Positions 17,520 to 25,848 of a stretch of DNA of 64,000 nt are shown here, piece by piece. Every line of letters begins with the position of its first letter. Position 1 is the first letter of the stretch. The DNA comes from Catellatospora bangladeshensis. GTDB lineage: Bacteria > Actinomycetota > Actinomycetes > Mycobacteriales > Micromonosporaceae. The position numbers and the translations under genes were made by a program. Under the pieces are notes generated by a model. That model was not told the DNA's origin, searched no databases, and worked only from the letters and a program-made list of their open reading frames with translations. The DNA is taken from NCBI RefSeq assembly GCF_016862575.1, contig NZ_BONF01000020.1, positions 1 through 64,000 of the forward strand, written 5' to 3'.

Positions 17520-18020
17520 ATGCGCCCCTCCGTGCCCACTCTGGAAGAAACTGCCTCTAAGGTGCTCTGTGTGGACGCGATCGACCGCAACCTGCTTGAC
17601 CTGCTGCGTAACAACGCCCGCCTCTCCTACGCGGAGCTGGCGCGCCAGGTCGGCCTCTCCGCGCCCGCGGTGCACGACCGCGTCGGCAAGCTGGAGGCGT
17701 CGGGCGTGATCCGGGGCTACCACGCGGATGTGGAGCCCAGCTCCATCGACCTCGGCGTGACCGCGCTGATCGGCATCGTGGCCGATCCCGCCGTGGACAT
17801 GGAGGACGTCAGCGCGGCGCTCACCGAGCTGGACGAGATCGAGTCCTGCTACTTCATGGCCGGCGAGGAGTCGTATCTGGTGAAGGCCCGCGTGGGCACC
17901 ATCGCGGAGCTGGAGCAGCTCATCGTGCGGTTGTCGCGCACCCGCGGGGTGGCCCGCACCCGCACCGCGATCGCGCTGTCCACCACCTTCGAAGGCAGGC
18001 CCAGGCCGCTGCTCGGCTGA
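17520..18020 (+). CDS. Lrp/AsnC-family transcriptional regulator
   Basis: A 166-residue protein. An N-terminal helix-turn-helix (IDRNLLDLLRNNARLSYAELARQVGLSAPAVHDRVGKLEASGVIRGY) is followed by an AsnC ligand-binding domain with the beta-alpha-beta fold (VTALIGIVADP..., ESCYFMAGEESYLVKARV). Such regulators sense amino acids as octamers. The start at ATG 17520 is tentative; GTG 17571 is an alternative closer to the domain. Its stop is 18 bases before the PLP enzyme gene on the same strand, so the two probably form one unit and the enzyme's substrate is the likely effector. Confidence 0.9.
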   Translation: MRPSVPTLEETASKVLCVDAIDRNLLDLLRNNARLSYAELARQVGLSAPAVHDRVGKLEASGVIRGYHADVEPSSIDLGVTALIGIVADPAVDMEDVSAALTELDEIESCYFMAGEESYLVKARVGTIAELEQLIVRLSRTRGVARTRTAIALSTTFEGRPRPLLG

Positions 18021-18038
18021 ACCTGTTACGGTCCGCTC

Positions 18039-19130
18039 ATGGAGCAGCTGGACAGGTGTTGTGACGACGACCGGGCATGGGTGACCGAGGCGATCGGCAA
18101 GGTCGCCGCCGACGCCAACCGCAGCGCGGACACGCACCTGCTGCCGTTCCCGCTGCCGGAGGCCTGGGGCGTCGACCTCTACCTGAAGGACGAGTCGGTG
18201 CACCCCACCGGATCGCTGAAGCACCGGCTGGCCCGTTCGCTGTTCCTGTACGCGCTGTGCAACGGCTGGATCCGCCCCGGCACCACCATCGTGGAGGCCT
18301 CGTCCGGCTCCACGGCCGTCTCCGAGGCGTACTTCGCGCGCATGCTGGGGCTGCCGTTCATCGCGGTGATGCCGGCCTCCACCAGCAAGGAGAAGATCGA
18401 GCTGATCGAGTTCCAGGGCGGCGAATGCCACCTGGTGAGCGATCCGGCGCAGGTGGTCGTCGAGGCGCGCTGGCTGGCCGAGGACCGCCGCGGGCACTTC
18501 ATGGACCAGTTCACCTACGCCGAGCGGGCCACGGACTGGCGCGGCAACAACAACATCGCCGAGTCGATCTTCCAGCAGATGTCGCAGGAGCGGCACCCGG
18601 TGCCGGCATGGATCGTGACCGGCGCGGGCACCGGCGGCACCTCCGCCACCATCGGCCGCTACGTCCGCTACCAGCGGCACTGCACGAAGATCCTGGTGGT
18701 GGACCCGGAGAACTCCGCCTTCTACCCGGCGTACGAGACCGGCGACTGGTCGGTGACCACCGGCAAGGGCTCGCGCATCGAGGGCATCGGGCGGCCCCGG
18801 GTCGAGGCGTCGTTCCAGCCCGACATCGTGGACCGCATGGTGCGGGTGCCCGACGCGGGCTCGCTGGCCGCGATGCGGGTCGCCTCCGAGGTGCTGGGCC
18901 GCCGGGTGGGCGGCTCCACCGGCACCAACCTCTGGGGCGCCTTCGGCCTCATCGCCGGTATGCGCGAACGGGGCGAGACCGGATCCGTGGTGACCCTGCT
19001 CTGCGACGGCGGCGAGCGCTACGTGCACACGTACTACGACGACGCCTGGCTGGCCGACCAGCACCTGGACCTCACCGGCCCGCTCACCACGGTCCGGCAG
19101 TTCCTCCAGACCGGCACCTGGCAGGACTGA
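18039..19130 (+). CDS. PLP-dependent cysteine synthase-fold enzyme, probable cysteine desulfhydrase (Cds1-like)
   Basis: A 363-residue fold-type II PLP enzyme. The PLP lysine is about K61 in [11 protein letters not shown], the substrate loop is [15 protein letters not shown], and the phosphate-binding loop is [16 protein letters not shown]. It is longer than CysK and resembles mycobacterial Cds1, which releases H2S from L-cysteine, more than biosynthetic synthases. Pairing with an upstream Lrp/AsnC regulator parallels cysteine-responsive catabolic modules in other bacteria. Desulfhydrase activity is inference; O-acyl-serine sulfhydrylase remains possible. Confidence 0.8.
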   Translation: MEQLDRCCDDDRAWVTEAIGKVAADANRSADTHLLPFPLPEAWGVDLYLKDESVHPTGSLKHRLARSLFLYALCNGWIRPGTTIVEASSGSTAVSEAYFARMLGLPFIAVMPASTSKEKIELIEFQGGECHLVSDPAQVVVEARWLAEDRRGHFMDQFTYAERATDWRGNNNIAESIFQQMSQERHPVPAWIVTGAGTGGTSATIGRYVRYQRHCTKILVVDPENSAFYPAYETGDWSVTTGKGSRIEGIGRPRVEASFQPDIVDRMVRVPDAGSLAAMRVASEVLGRRVGGSTGTNLWGAFGLIAGMRERGETGSVVTLLCDGGERYVHTYYDDAWLADQHLDLTGPLTTVRQFLQTGTWQD

Positions 19131-19140
19131 CCGCCGCCAC

Positions 19141-19182
19141 GTCACATCAGCTGGGTTGTAGCTACAACCCAGCTGATGTGAC
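19141..19182. repeat. Perfect 42-bp palindrome
   Basis: Two exact 21-base arms with no spacer, beginning GTCACATCAGCTGGG and meeting at TAG|CTA. It starts 10 bases after the stop of the 18039 gene. A second perfect palindrome, GGTTGCCATGGCAACC, follows at 19202-19217. Confidence 0.9.
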
Positions 19183-19257
19183 CCGCGACAGGAAACCCTT
19201 TGGTTGCCATGGCAACCCCTGTGTTGCAGCGCCCGGCCGCAGCTGTGCCGGGGACGA

Positions 19258-19297
19258 CGAGGGCCCCGCAATCCCTGGCAGGAGTGCGGGGCCCTCG
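19258..19297. terminator. Bidirectional hairpin terminator
   Basis: CGAGGGCCCCGCA (19258-19270) pairs with TGCGGGGCCCTCG (19285-19297) over a 14-base loop, between the convergent cysteine synthase-fold gene and the helicase. Confidence 0.8.
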
Positions 19298-19308
19298 ATG
19301 TCGTCAGA

Positions 19309-20976
19309 TCAGCGGTCGCCCTGCGGACGCTCGGCCCGGAACGGCCGGTCACCCTGCGGACGGTCGCCGCGGAAGGGCCGGTCGCCCTGGGGGCGGTCAC
19401 CGCGGAACGGGCGGTCGCCCCGGTCACTGCGGAACGGGCGGTCACCACCCTGGAAGCGGTCGCCGCGGAAGGGCCGGTCGCCCTGCGGGCGGTCGCCACG
19501 GAACGGGCGGTCACCCTGCGGCCGGTCCCCACGGAACGGGCGGTCGCCCTGCGGGCGGTCGCCCCGGTCGCGGAACGGGCGGTCACCCTGCGGGCGGTCG
19601 CCGCGGAAGGGCCGGTCGCCGTACTGGCGCGGGCCGCGGTCGCGGAACGAGCGGTCGCCGTCGCGGCGCGGGCCGCGCTGGAAACGCGGCTCCGGCTCGT
19701 CCACCACGGGGGTGCCGGAGGGCTCCCGGGCGCCGGTCAGCTCGACCAGCTTCTCGTCGGTGAAGCGCAGCCGGTGCTCGGCGGGCTTCTCGACGCCGGC
19801 CTTCTCCATCATGGCCAGCGTGGTGCGGCGCTGCTTGGGCAGCACCAGGGTGGCCACCGCGCCGGACTCGCCGGCCCGCGCGGTGCGGCCCGCCCGGTGC
19901 AGGTAGTCCTTGGGGTCCTTCGGCGGGTCGATGTGCACGACGAGCGAGACGCCGTCCACGTGGATGCCGCGGGCCGCGACGTCGGTCGCGACCAGCACGC
20001 CCATCCGGCCCTCCTTGAACTCGGCCAGGGTGCGGGTGCGGACCCGCTGGGTCTTGCCGCCGTGCAGGCCACCGGCGCGTACGCCGACCTCGCGCAGCTG
20101 CTCGACCAGGCGGTCCACGCCCATCTGGGTGCGCGCGAACATGATCGTCCGACCCGGACGGTTCGCGATCGCCGCCGTGACCTTGAACTTCTCCTGCGGC
20201 GGGATCAGCAGCATCATGTGGTCCATGGTGGTCACCGCGGCCGCCGGCGGGGCGGTCGAGTGCGTCACCGGGTCCTTCATGAACCGCTTGACCAGCGTGT
20301 CGACGTCACCGTCCAGAGTGGCCGAGAAGAGCAGGCGCTGGCCCTCGGCGGGGGTCTTCGACATCAGCTCGGTGACGTCGGGCAGGAAGCCCATGTCCGC
20401 CATCTGGTCGGCCTCGTCGAGCACGGTGACCTCGATGTCGTCGAGCGCGCAGGCGCCGCGCTCGATGAGGTCGCCGAGGCGGCCCGGCGTCGCGATCATC
20501 ACGTCCAGGCCGCGCTGCAGGCCCAGGATCTGCCGGTCGTACGGCACGCCGCCGACGGCGGTGCCCGTGTAGAGGTCCATCGCCTTGGCCAGCGGGCGCA
20601 GCGCGTCCGCGACCTGCATGGCCAGCTCACGGGTGGGCACCAGGATCAGGGCCTTCGGGTGGTGCGGGCGGGCCGGCTTGCCCTCGGCGAGCCGGGCCAG
20701 CAGCGGCAGTCCGAACGCGAGGGTCTTACCCGAGCCGGTCTGGCCGCGGCCGAGCACGTCCCGGCCGGCCAGCGCGTCGGGCAGGGTGGCCGCCTGGATC
20801 TCGAAGGGCTGGGTGATGCCGGCGCGGTCCAGCTCCCGCACCATCGGGCGGGGCAGGCCGAGCTCGGCGAAGGTGGGAAGGTGGGAATCGCCCTGGTCGG
20901 CAGCGGCGCCCTCGGGCGCGGCGGAGCCGTCGATGTCGATCTCGAAGACCGACGGGAACAGGGCAGGGTCATGCAT
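19309..20976 (-). CDS. DEAD-box RNA helicase with long Arg/Gly/Asp-rich repeat tail
   Basis: A 555-residue protein. The two RecA-like domains occupy about residues 35-410: Q motif (ITQPFEIQAATLP), Walker A GRGQTGSGKT, DEAD in TVLDEADQM, SAT in LFSATLDG and the motif VI region HRAGRTARAG. From about residue 440 the protein becomes a low-complexity tail of GDRPFRGDRPQ-type units, expected to be disordered and to bind RNA. Cytoplasmic RNA remodelling, ribosome assembly or RNA decay is the likely role. The start at 20976 (MHDPALF) is preferred; the frame stays open upstream to 21084 with in-frame ATGs. Confidence 0.93.
   Translation of the reverse strand: MHDPALFPSVFEIDIDGSAAPEGAAADQGDSHLPTFAELGLPRPMVRELDRAGITQPFEIQAATLPDALAGRDVLGRGQTGSGKTLAFGLPLLARLAEGKPARPHHPKALILVPTRELAMQVADALRPLAKAMDLYTGTAVGGVPYDRQILGLQRGLDVMIATPGRLGDLIERGACALDDIEVTVLDEADQMADMGFLPDVTELMSKTPAEGQRLLFSATLDGDVDTLVKRFMKDPVTHSTAPPAAAVTTMDHMMLLIPPQEKFKVTAAIANRPGRTIMFARTQMGVDRLVEQLREVGVRAGGLHGGKTQRVRTRTLAEFKEGRMGVLVATDVAARGIHVDGVSLVVHIDPPKDPKDYLHRAGRTARAGESGAVATLVLPKQRRTTLAMMEKAGVEKPAEHRLRFTDEKLVELTGAREPSGTPVVDEPEPRFQRGPRRDGDRSFRDRGPRQYGDRPFRGDRPQGDRPFRDRGDRPQGDRPFRGDRPQGDRPFRGDRPQGDRPFRGDRFQGGDRPFRSDRGDRPFRGDRPQGDRPFRGDRPQGDRPFRAERPQGDR
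19312..19650. repeat. Degenerate tandem repeats encoding the helicase tail
   Basis: About 340 bases made of variants of CGGAACGGGCGGTCGCCCTG, encoding GDRPFRGDRPQ units on the minus strand. Unit order and spacing vary by whole codons, as expected for slippage or recombination under frame constraint. Confidence 0.85.
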
Positions 20977-21058
20977 AGTCAACGCGAAACCTCTCGGGTG
21001 GCGCATCCCCGCGCCGCGCGGCCTCGTGCCGCTGCAAGTCACCCGCAGGAACGCTCGA

Positions 21059-21077
21059 GGGCGCGCCGAGCGCGCCC
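21059..21077 (-). promoter_or_regulatory. GC-rich hairpin in the probable 5' leader of the helicase
   Basis: GGGCGCGC-CGA-GCGCGCCC forms an 8-bp stem about 80 bases upstream of the helicase start at 20976. It may be a structured leader element or the tail of an upstream transcript. Nothing else clear was seen in 20977-21149. Confidence 0.3.
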
Positions 21078-21149
21078 AGAACACAACCCGTCAAGTGTAC
21101 GGGGCGCCGCGCCAGGCGTCCCGTCAATAACACGGCGGTGTAGCGGGAG

Positions 21150-22565
21150 TCACCCCGCGGCGGGCGCCGGACTCGGGCTCGGGGACGGCTGCGGGCTCGC
21201 CTTCGGGCTGGTGCTCTCCTGCGCCACCGGGGACGCCGACTCGGCCGGCTCCGGCTCCGGGGAACCGCCGCCCTGCGGGGTCGGAGAGCTGCTCGCGCTG
21301 GGTGAGCTGCTCGGTGAGCTGCTCGCCGACGGCGAGGACGACGCGGTGGGCCGAGGGGTCGCCGAAGCGGACGCGGTGGCCGTCGGGGTGCTCTGCGGCG
21401 CGGGCAGCGCGTCCACCACGCGGGTCGCGAAGTCGACACTGCTCATGCTCACCGGTGCGATCTTCACCACATCGCCGGTGGTGCGCGCGTGCACCATCTT
21501 GCCGTTGCCGAGGTACATGCCGACGTGGTGGATGGTGCGCCAGTCGTTCGGATTGGTGGCGAAGAACAGCAGGTCGCCGGGGAGCAGCGCGCTCTTGGCC
21601 ACCGGCTTGGCACGGGTGCCGTAGTACTGGTCCTTGGCGACCCGGTTGAGCCGGATGCCGGCCTTGCCGTACGACCAGTACATGAGGCCGGAGCAGTCGT
21701 AGGTGTTCGGGCCCTCATCGCCCCACTTGTACGGTTTGCCGCGCTGGCTGAGCGCGTGCATGACGGCCTGACGCGCCTTGGGAGCGGCGATGAGGCCCGC
21801 GTTGCTCTGCCCGGCGTCGTAGTCGCCGAGGTTCTGCTCCTGGAGCTCGCGCTGCCGGTCCGCTTCGGACTGCGCCTCGGCGACCCGCCGCTTCAGCTCC
21901 AGGAACGCGGTCTCCTTGCGCTTGTACTCCTTCTCGATGGCGGAGTACGCGGCGGAGGTCTTCTGCTCGGCGGTGATCGCCTCGGTGAGCGCGACGTACG
22001 CGGTGCGCTCCTCCACCTGCGCGCGGGACAGGTCGGCCAGCGCCGACTCGGTCTCCGGGGTGCTGTGCGCGCGCGGGATGAGCAGGCCCAGCTCGCCGAG
22101 CGAGTCGTCCAGGCCGGCCGGGCCCTTCACCGAGCCCTGGTAGGCGGCGATGGCGGCGGCCTCGGCGGCCTTGCGGGCCTCGCGCAGCGCGTCGGCGGTC
22201 TGGCGCCAGGCGTAGTCGGCCATCGCCTTGGCGATGAGCGCGTTGCTGTACTCCTGCTGCAGCTCGCTGCGGCGGGCGCTGAGCACCGACAGCTCCAGCT
22301 CGGCGGCGGTGTACTGCGCCAGGAGCTGGGCCTGCGGGGTCAGCGCGACCGACCGGGGCGTGCTGAGCGAGCCGTAGGGCAGGGTGGGGATGCCGTCGGC
22401 GACGGGGCGGCTGCCGGAGTCGGGAATCGCGGTGATCTTCGCCCCGACCGGCGCCTCCGCGGCAGCGGGCACCGTCACGCCGCCCACGATCAGCGCACTC
22501 AGCACGGCCGTGCCGAGAGCAGCCGGATGCGGACGTCGAGTCTGCCCACGTCGACGCTTGGACAT
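21150..22565 (-). CDS. Secreted NlpC/P60 peptidoglycan endopeptidase with coiled coil and Ser/Pro-rich tail
   Basis: A 471-residue exported protein. A basic N-terminus and hydrophobic segment end at PAAAEA near residue 37. A long helical, probably coiled-coil region spans about 75-245, as in RipA/CwlO-type hydrolases. The NlpC/P60 domain follows with catalytic Cys in NTYDCSGLMYWSYG (about C291) and His in RTIHHVGMYLGNG (about 346-347). The last 75 residues are Ser/Pro/Ala-rich, a probable wall-spanning linker. It should cut D-Glu to diamino-acid bonds in stem peptides. The start MSKRRRG at 22565 is chosen over an in-frame codon at 22598. Confidence 0.92.
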   Translation of the reverse strand: MSKRRRGQTRRPHPAALGTAVLSALIVGGVTVPAAAEAPVGAKITAIPDSGSRPVADGIPTLPYGSLSTPRSVALTPQAQLLAQYTAAELELSVLSARRSELQQEYSNALIAKAMADYAWRQTADALREARKAAEAAAIAAYQGSVKGPAGLDDSLGELGLLIPRAHSTPETESALADLSRAQVEERTAYVALTEAITAEQKTSAAYSAIEKEYKRKETAFLELKRRVAEAQSEADRQRELQEQNLGDYDAGQSNAGLIAAPKARQAVMHALSQRGKPYKWGDEGPNTYDCSGLMYWSYGKAGIRLNRVAKDQYYGTRAKPVAKSALLPGDLLFFATNPNDWRTIHHVGMYLGNGKMVHARTTGDVVKIAPVSMSSVDFATRVVDALPAPQSTPTATASASATPRPTASSSPSASSSPSSSPSASSSPTPQGGGSPEPEPAESASPVAQESTSPKASPQPSPSPSPAPAAG

Positions 22566-22716
22566 CAGTGGCCCCGCCCTCCCCGTTGGTCCCACCAAGT
22601 TTCCTACCGGAAATCAGGTTTCATGTCGACCCTTCTGTCCCGGTGGCGTCAAGCTGAACATCAGCTGTCAAGGCCCACACGAGTGTCACCTGCGGCGGGG
22701 TCGTAGGCTGGCGGTC

Positions 22717-23886
22717 ATGGACGTGGGTTTGAAGCGGGAGCTGGAGCAGAAGGTCTACGCCGGGGAGCGGCTCAGCCGCGCCGACGGCGAGGCACTCTAC
22801 GCGAGTGACGATCTGGCCTGGCTGGGCCGCCTCGCACACCACGTGCGCACGCAGAAGAACGGCGACCGGGTGATGTTCAACGTCAACCGGCACCTCAACC
22901 TCACCAACGTGTGCTCGGCGAGCTGCGCGTACTGCTCCTTCCAGCGCAAGCCGGGGGAGAAGGACGCCTACACGATGCGGGTCGAGCAGGCCGTCGCCAA
23001 GGCGCTGGAGATGAAGGACGAGCAGCTGACCGAGCTGCACATCGTCAACGGCCTGCACCCGACCCTGCCGTGGCGCTACTACCCGCGCGTGCTCAAGGAG
23101 CTGAAGCAGGCGCTGCCGAACGTCAAGCTGAAGGCGTTCACCGCGACCGAGGTGCAGTGGTTCGAGAAGATCTCCGGCCTGACCGCCGACGCGATCCTCG
23201 ACGAGCTGATGGAGGCGGGCCTGGAGTCGCTGACCGGCGGCGGCGCCGAGATCTTCGACTGGGAGGTCCGGCAGCACATCGTGGACCACGCCTGCCACTG
23301 GGAGGACTGGTCGCGCATCCACCGGCTGGCCCACAGCAAGGGCCTGCGCACCCCGTCGACGATGCTGTACGGCCACATCGAGGAGCCGCGGCACCGCGTC
23401 GACCACGTGCTGCGCCTGCGTGAGCTGCAGGACGAGACCGGCGGCTTCACCGTCTTCATCCCGCTGCGCTACCAGCACGACTTCCACGACAGCGCGGACG
23501 GCAAGGTGCGCAACCGGATCCAGGCGCGCACCACGATGGCCTCGCCGGCCGAGTCGCTGAAGACGTTCGCGGTGTCCCGGCTGCTGCTGGACAACTTCGA
23601 CCACGTGAAGTGCTTCTGGGTCATGCACGGCCTGTCGGTGGCGCAGCTGTCGCTGAACTTCGGCGTGGACGACCTGGACGGCTCGGTGGTGGAGTACAAG
23701 ATCACCCATGACGCCGACTCGTACGGCACGCCCAACACCATGCACCGCGACGACCTGCTGCACCTGATCTGGGACGCGGGCTTCACCCCGGTCGAGCGGG
23801 ACACCCGCTACCAGGTGGTCCGGGAGTACGGCCCGCCGCAGAGCCTGGCCGAGCGGCGCAGCGAGCCGCAGCAGGTCTGGGCCTGA
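22717..23886 (+). CDS. mqnE: Aminofutalosine synthase (radical SAM)
   Basis: A 389-residue radical SAM enzyme that joins the MqnA product to S-adenosylmethionine to give aminofutalosine. The cluster motif is CSASCAYC (C66, C70, C73), preceded by NRHLNLTNV. Segments TELHIVNGLHPTLPWRYYP, KAFTATEVQWFEKI and LTGGGAEIFDWEVR are characteristic of MqnE rather than MqnC. The frame is open from 22384, but ATG 22717 gives the family N-terminus. It is followed two bases later by a small membrane protein gene. In this pathway it acts between MqnA and the futalosine-processing step. Confidence 0.94.
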   Translation: MDVGLKRELEQKVYAGERLSRADGEALYASDDLAWLGRLAHHVRTQKNGDRVMFNVNRHLNLTNVCSASCAYCSFQRKPGEKDAYTMRVEQAVAKALEMKDEQLTELHIVNGLHPTLPWRYYPRVLKELKQALPNVKLKAFTATEVQWFEKISGLTADAILDELMEAGLESLTGGGAEIFDWEVRQHIVDHACHWEDWSRIHRLAHSKGLRTPSTMLYGHIEEPRHRVDHVLRLRELQDETGGFTVFIPLRYQHDFHDSADGKVRNRIQARTTMASPAESLKTFAVSRLLLDNFDHVKCFWVMHGLSVAQLSLNFGVDDLDGSVVEYKITHDADSYGTPNTMHRDDLLHLIWDAGFTPVERDTRYQVVREYGPPQSLAERRSEPQQVWA

Positions 23887-23888
23887 GC

Positions 23889-24323
23889 ATGGCCGGCGCC
23901 GAGGGCGCCCCGCAGGAGCGGCGTCGCGGTCCCCGCCGTGACGCCGCCGGGCGCATCGTCTCCCTCTCCGACCTGCTCGGGTACGTGCTGGCCGGCTGGG
24001 TCATCAGCATGCTCGGGCTGCTCGCCTTCGACGGGCTGTTCGCGCTGCTCGGGCTGGGCGAGTTCGGGCAGGTCACCGGCTGGCTCGGCCTGATCTACCC
24101 GGTGATCGTGTTCGTGGAGCAGTTCAAGGCAGCGGCTCCCCATCGCGGACGGCTCGCCGTGGCCCCGGCCGCCGCGCTGGTCGCGGTGGTGCTGGGGCTG
24201 GTCGCCGTCGGGCTGGCGGGCGGGTTCGCCCCATTGGTCACCGGCGGCCTGGGCTCCCTGGTGGCCACCGTCGCGTACGCCGTGCTCTGGCACACCGGCC
24301 TTGCCGTGGCTAGCCGAGACTGA
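23889..24323 (+). CDS. Small integral membrane protein of unknown function
   Basis: A 144-residue protein with a basic N-terminal 25 residues and about four hydrophobic helices (YVLAGWVISMLGLLAF, LGLIYPVIVFVEQF, APAAALVAVVLGLVAVGLAGG, and the last segment). No known motif was found. It begins two bases after the mqnE stop and precedes another small membrane gene by 16 bases, so it is probably translated from the mqnE message. Confidence 0.72.
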   Translation: MAGAEGAPQERRRGPRRDAAGRIVSLSDLLGYVLAGWVISMLGLLAFDGLFALLGLGEFGQVTGWLGLIYPVIVFVEQFKAAAPHRGRLAVAPAAALVAVVLGLVAVGLAGGFAPLVTGGLGSLVATVAYAVLWHTGLAVASRD

Positions 24324-24339
24324 CCGCTACCCTGGACCG

Positions 24340-24651
24340 GTGAGTCCTGCTGTCAAGTACACCCTCGGCCGGCTGGTCCTCTTCCTGGCCTGCTTCGCCG
24401 CCGCCTGGTTCATCCCCGGCATCGACCTGTTCATCAAGCTCGGCATCGCGGTGCTGGCGTCGTTCGCGCTCAGCTGGTTCCTGCTGCGCGGCCTGCGTGA
24501 CGAGATGACGGCGCAGGTCGAGGACGCGCTGGAGCGCCGCAAGGCGGACAAGGAGCGGCTGCGCGCCGCCCTGGCCGGCGAGGACGTCCCCGCGGCGGCC
24601 GACGAGACCGACGACGCGGCCCCGGTCGCCGAGGCGTCCTCCGCCAAGTGA
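24340..24651 (+). CDS. DUF4229-type small membrane protein
   Basis: A 103-residue protein with two hydrophobic segments (LVLFLACFAAAWFIPGIDLF, then LGIAVLASFALSWFLL), then LRDEMTAQVEDALERRKADKERL and an acidic tail, the pattern of DUF4229 proteins. The function is unknown; the family often sits near menaquinone genes in actinobacteria, as here after mqnE. The GTG at 24340 is chosen as start; the frame is open from 24301 but that part overlaps the previous gene. Confidence 0.78.
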   Translation: MSPAVKYTLGRLVLFLACFAAAWFIPGIDLFIKLGIAVLASFALSWFLLRGLRDEMTAQVEDALERRKADKERLRAALAGEDVPAAADETDDAAPVAEASSAK

Positions 24652-24689
24652 TGAGCAGCGGCACATCCTGATCCCGCCTCGCGTCCGGC

Positions 24690-24808
24690 GGCACGGGTGT
24701 GTATTACCGTGTCGCCTGACCGTCCGCAGCGAAGCCGGTGCGAACCCGGCGCTGTCCCGCAACTGTGATCCCGCTCGTCGAGCGGGGAGCCAGGTCGCCT
24801 GCGGCGGT
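24690..24808 (+). promoter_or_regulatory. Cobalamin (AdoCbl-type) riboswitch aptamer
   Basis: The aptamer core GAAGCCGGTGCGAACCCGGC, then GCTGTCCCGCAACTGTGA, is the B12-box region. GGAGCCAGGTCGCCTGC closes the aptamer in the position usual for cobalamin riboswitches. It precedes a B12 ABC transporter, the classical target. The exact 5' boundary is approximate. Confidence 0.93.
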
Positions 24809-24868
24809 CGCGAACCACGCCTTCGAGGAAAGGCGTCTCGCGGACCGGGCTGCCCCACCTGAACGGGC

Positions 24869-24901
24869 CCTGTCGGCGAAGACCTTGCCTCGACCGACAG
24901 G
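24869..24901 (+). promoter_or_regulatory. Hairpin overlapping the btuF ribosome binding site (riboswitch expression platform)
   Basis: CCTGTCGG (24869-24876) pairs with CCGACAGG (24894-24901), whose end runs into the btuF GGAGG (24900-24904). Formation of this stem would block translation when cobalamin is bound. This is inference from pairing and position. Confidence 0.7.
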
Positions 24902-24910
24902 AGGATCTGC

Positions 24911-25843
24911 ATGTCTGCCCTTTCGCTCTCCCGGCGCGCGCTCGGCGCGCTGGCCGCCCTCGGCCTCGCGGCCGGGCTCGCGGCCTGCGCCACCGAGGAC
25001 CCCGCCGCCCCCGCGCCGTCCGGCGCCGCCGCGGCGTACCCGGTGACCGTGGGCTCGGTCACCCTCGCCGCGCAGCCCGTGAAGATCATCTCGCTGTCGC
25101 CGACCACGACCGAGATGCTGTTCGCCATCGGCGCGGGCGGCCAGGTCACCGCCGTCGACGACAACTCGAACTTCCCGGCCGAGGCGCCGAAGACGGACCT
25201 GTCCGGCTTCCAGCCCAACGCCGAGGCCGTCGCTGCGAAGAGCCCCGACCTGGTCGTGCTCAGCACCGACAGCAACAACGTGGTGGCTCAGCTGACCGCC
25301 CTGAAGATCCCGGTGTACGTCGCCCCGGCGGCGGTGACGCTGGAGGACTCGTACCGGCAGATCAGCGAGCTGGGCACGCTGACCGGCCACGCGAACGAGG
25401 CGTCCGCACTCACCCAGCGCATGAAGGACGACATCGCCAAGCTGGTCAAGGACGTGCCGCAGCGCGCCACCCCGCTGACCTACTACTACGAGCTCGACCC
25501 GACGCTGTACTCGGTGACCTCGAAGACCTTCATCGGCTCGCTGTTCGAGCTGGCGGGCCTGAAGAACGTGGCGGACGCCGCCGACACCAAGGGCAGCGGC
25601 TACCCGCAGCTGACCGCCGAGTCGCTGGTCAAGGCCAACCCTGACCTGATCTTCCTGGCCGACACCAAGTGCTGCGGCCAGAGCCTGGACACCGTGAAGG
25701 CGCGGGCCGGCTGGGCCGGGATCACCGCCGTGAGCAAGGGCCAGGTCATCGCGCTCGACGACGACATCGCCTCGCGCTGGGGCCCGCGCGTCGTCGACCT
25801 GATCCGCTCGATCGTCGAGGCCACCGGCAAGGTTCAGGCCTGA
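24911..25843 (+). CDS. btuF: Vitamin B12 ABC transporter substrate-binding lipoprotein (BtuF-like)
   Basis: A 310-residue lipoprotein: signal peptide with lipobox GLAAC (Cys about 26), an Ala/Pro linker, then a helical-backbone metal-receptor fold. Family segments are KIISLSPTTTEMLFAIGAGGQVTAVDD, SPDLVVLSTDSNN, KTFIGSLFELAGLKNVAD and SLVKANPDLIFLAD. A CC pair (DTKCCGQ) is present at about residue 257. AGGAGG lies six bases before the ATG. Assignment to cobalamin rather than siderophore rests on the riboswitch directly upstream. Confidence 0.92.
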   Translation: MSALSLSRRALGALAALGLAAGLAACATEDPAAPAPSGAAAAYPVTVGSVTLAAQPVKIISLSPTTTEMLFAIGAGGQVTAVDDNSNFPAEAPKTDLSGFQPNAEAVAAKSPDLVVLSTDSNNVVAQLTALKIPVYVAPAAVTLEDSYRQISELGTLTGHANEASALTQRMKDDIAKLVKDVPQRATPLTYYYELDPTLYSVTSKTFIGSLFELAGLKNVADAADTKGSGYPQLTAESLVKANPDLIFLADTKCCGQSLDTVKARAGWAGITAVSKGQVIALDDDIASRWGPRVVDLIRSIVEATGKVQA

Positions 25844-25848
25844 TCGTC

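Noticed and set aside
19312-19650. Possible CRISPR array because of many short repeats
   Set aside because: Units are degenerate, in frame with the helicase and encode GDRPFRGDRPQ; no spacers or cas genes.
22566-22716. Possible c-di-AMP (ydaO) riboswitch before the NlpC/P60 gene
   Set aside because: The gap is too short and lacks the recognisable ydaO core, although such riboswitches often precede NlpC/P60 genes in actinobacteria.
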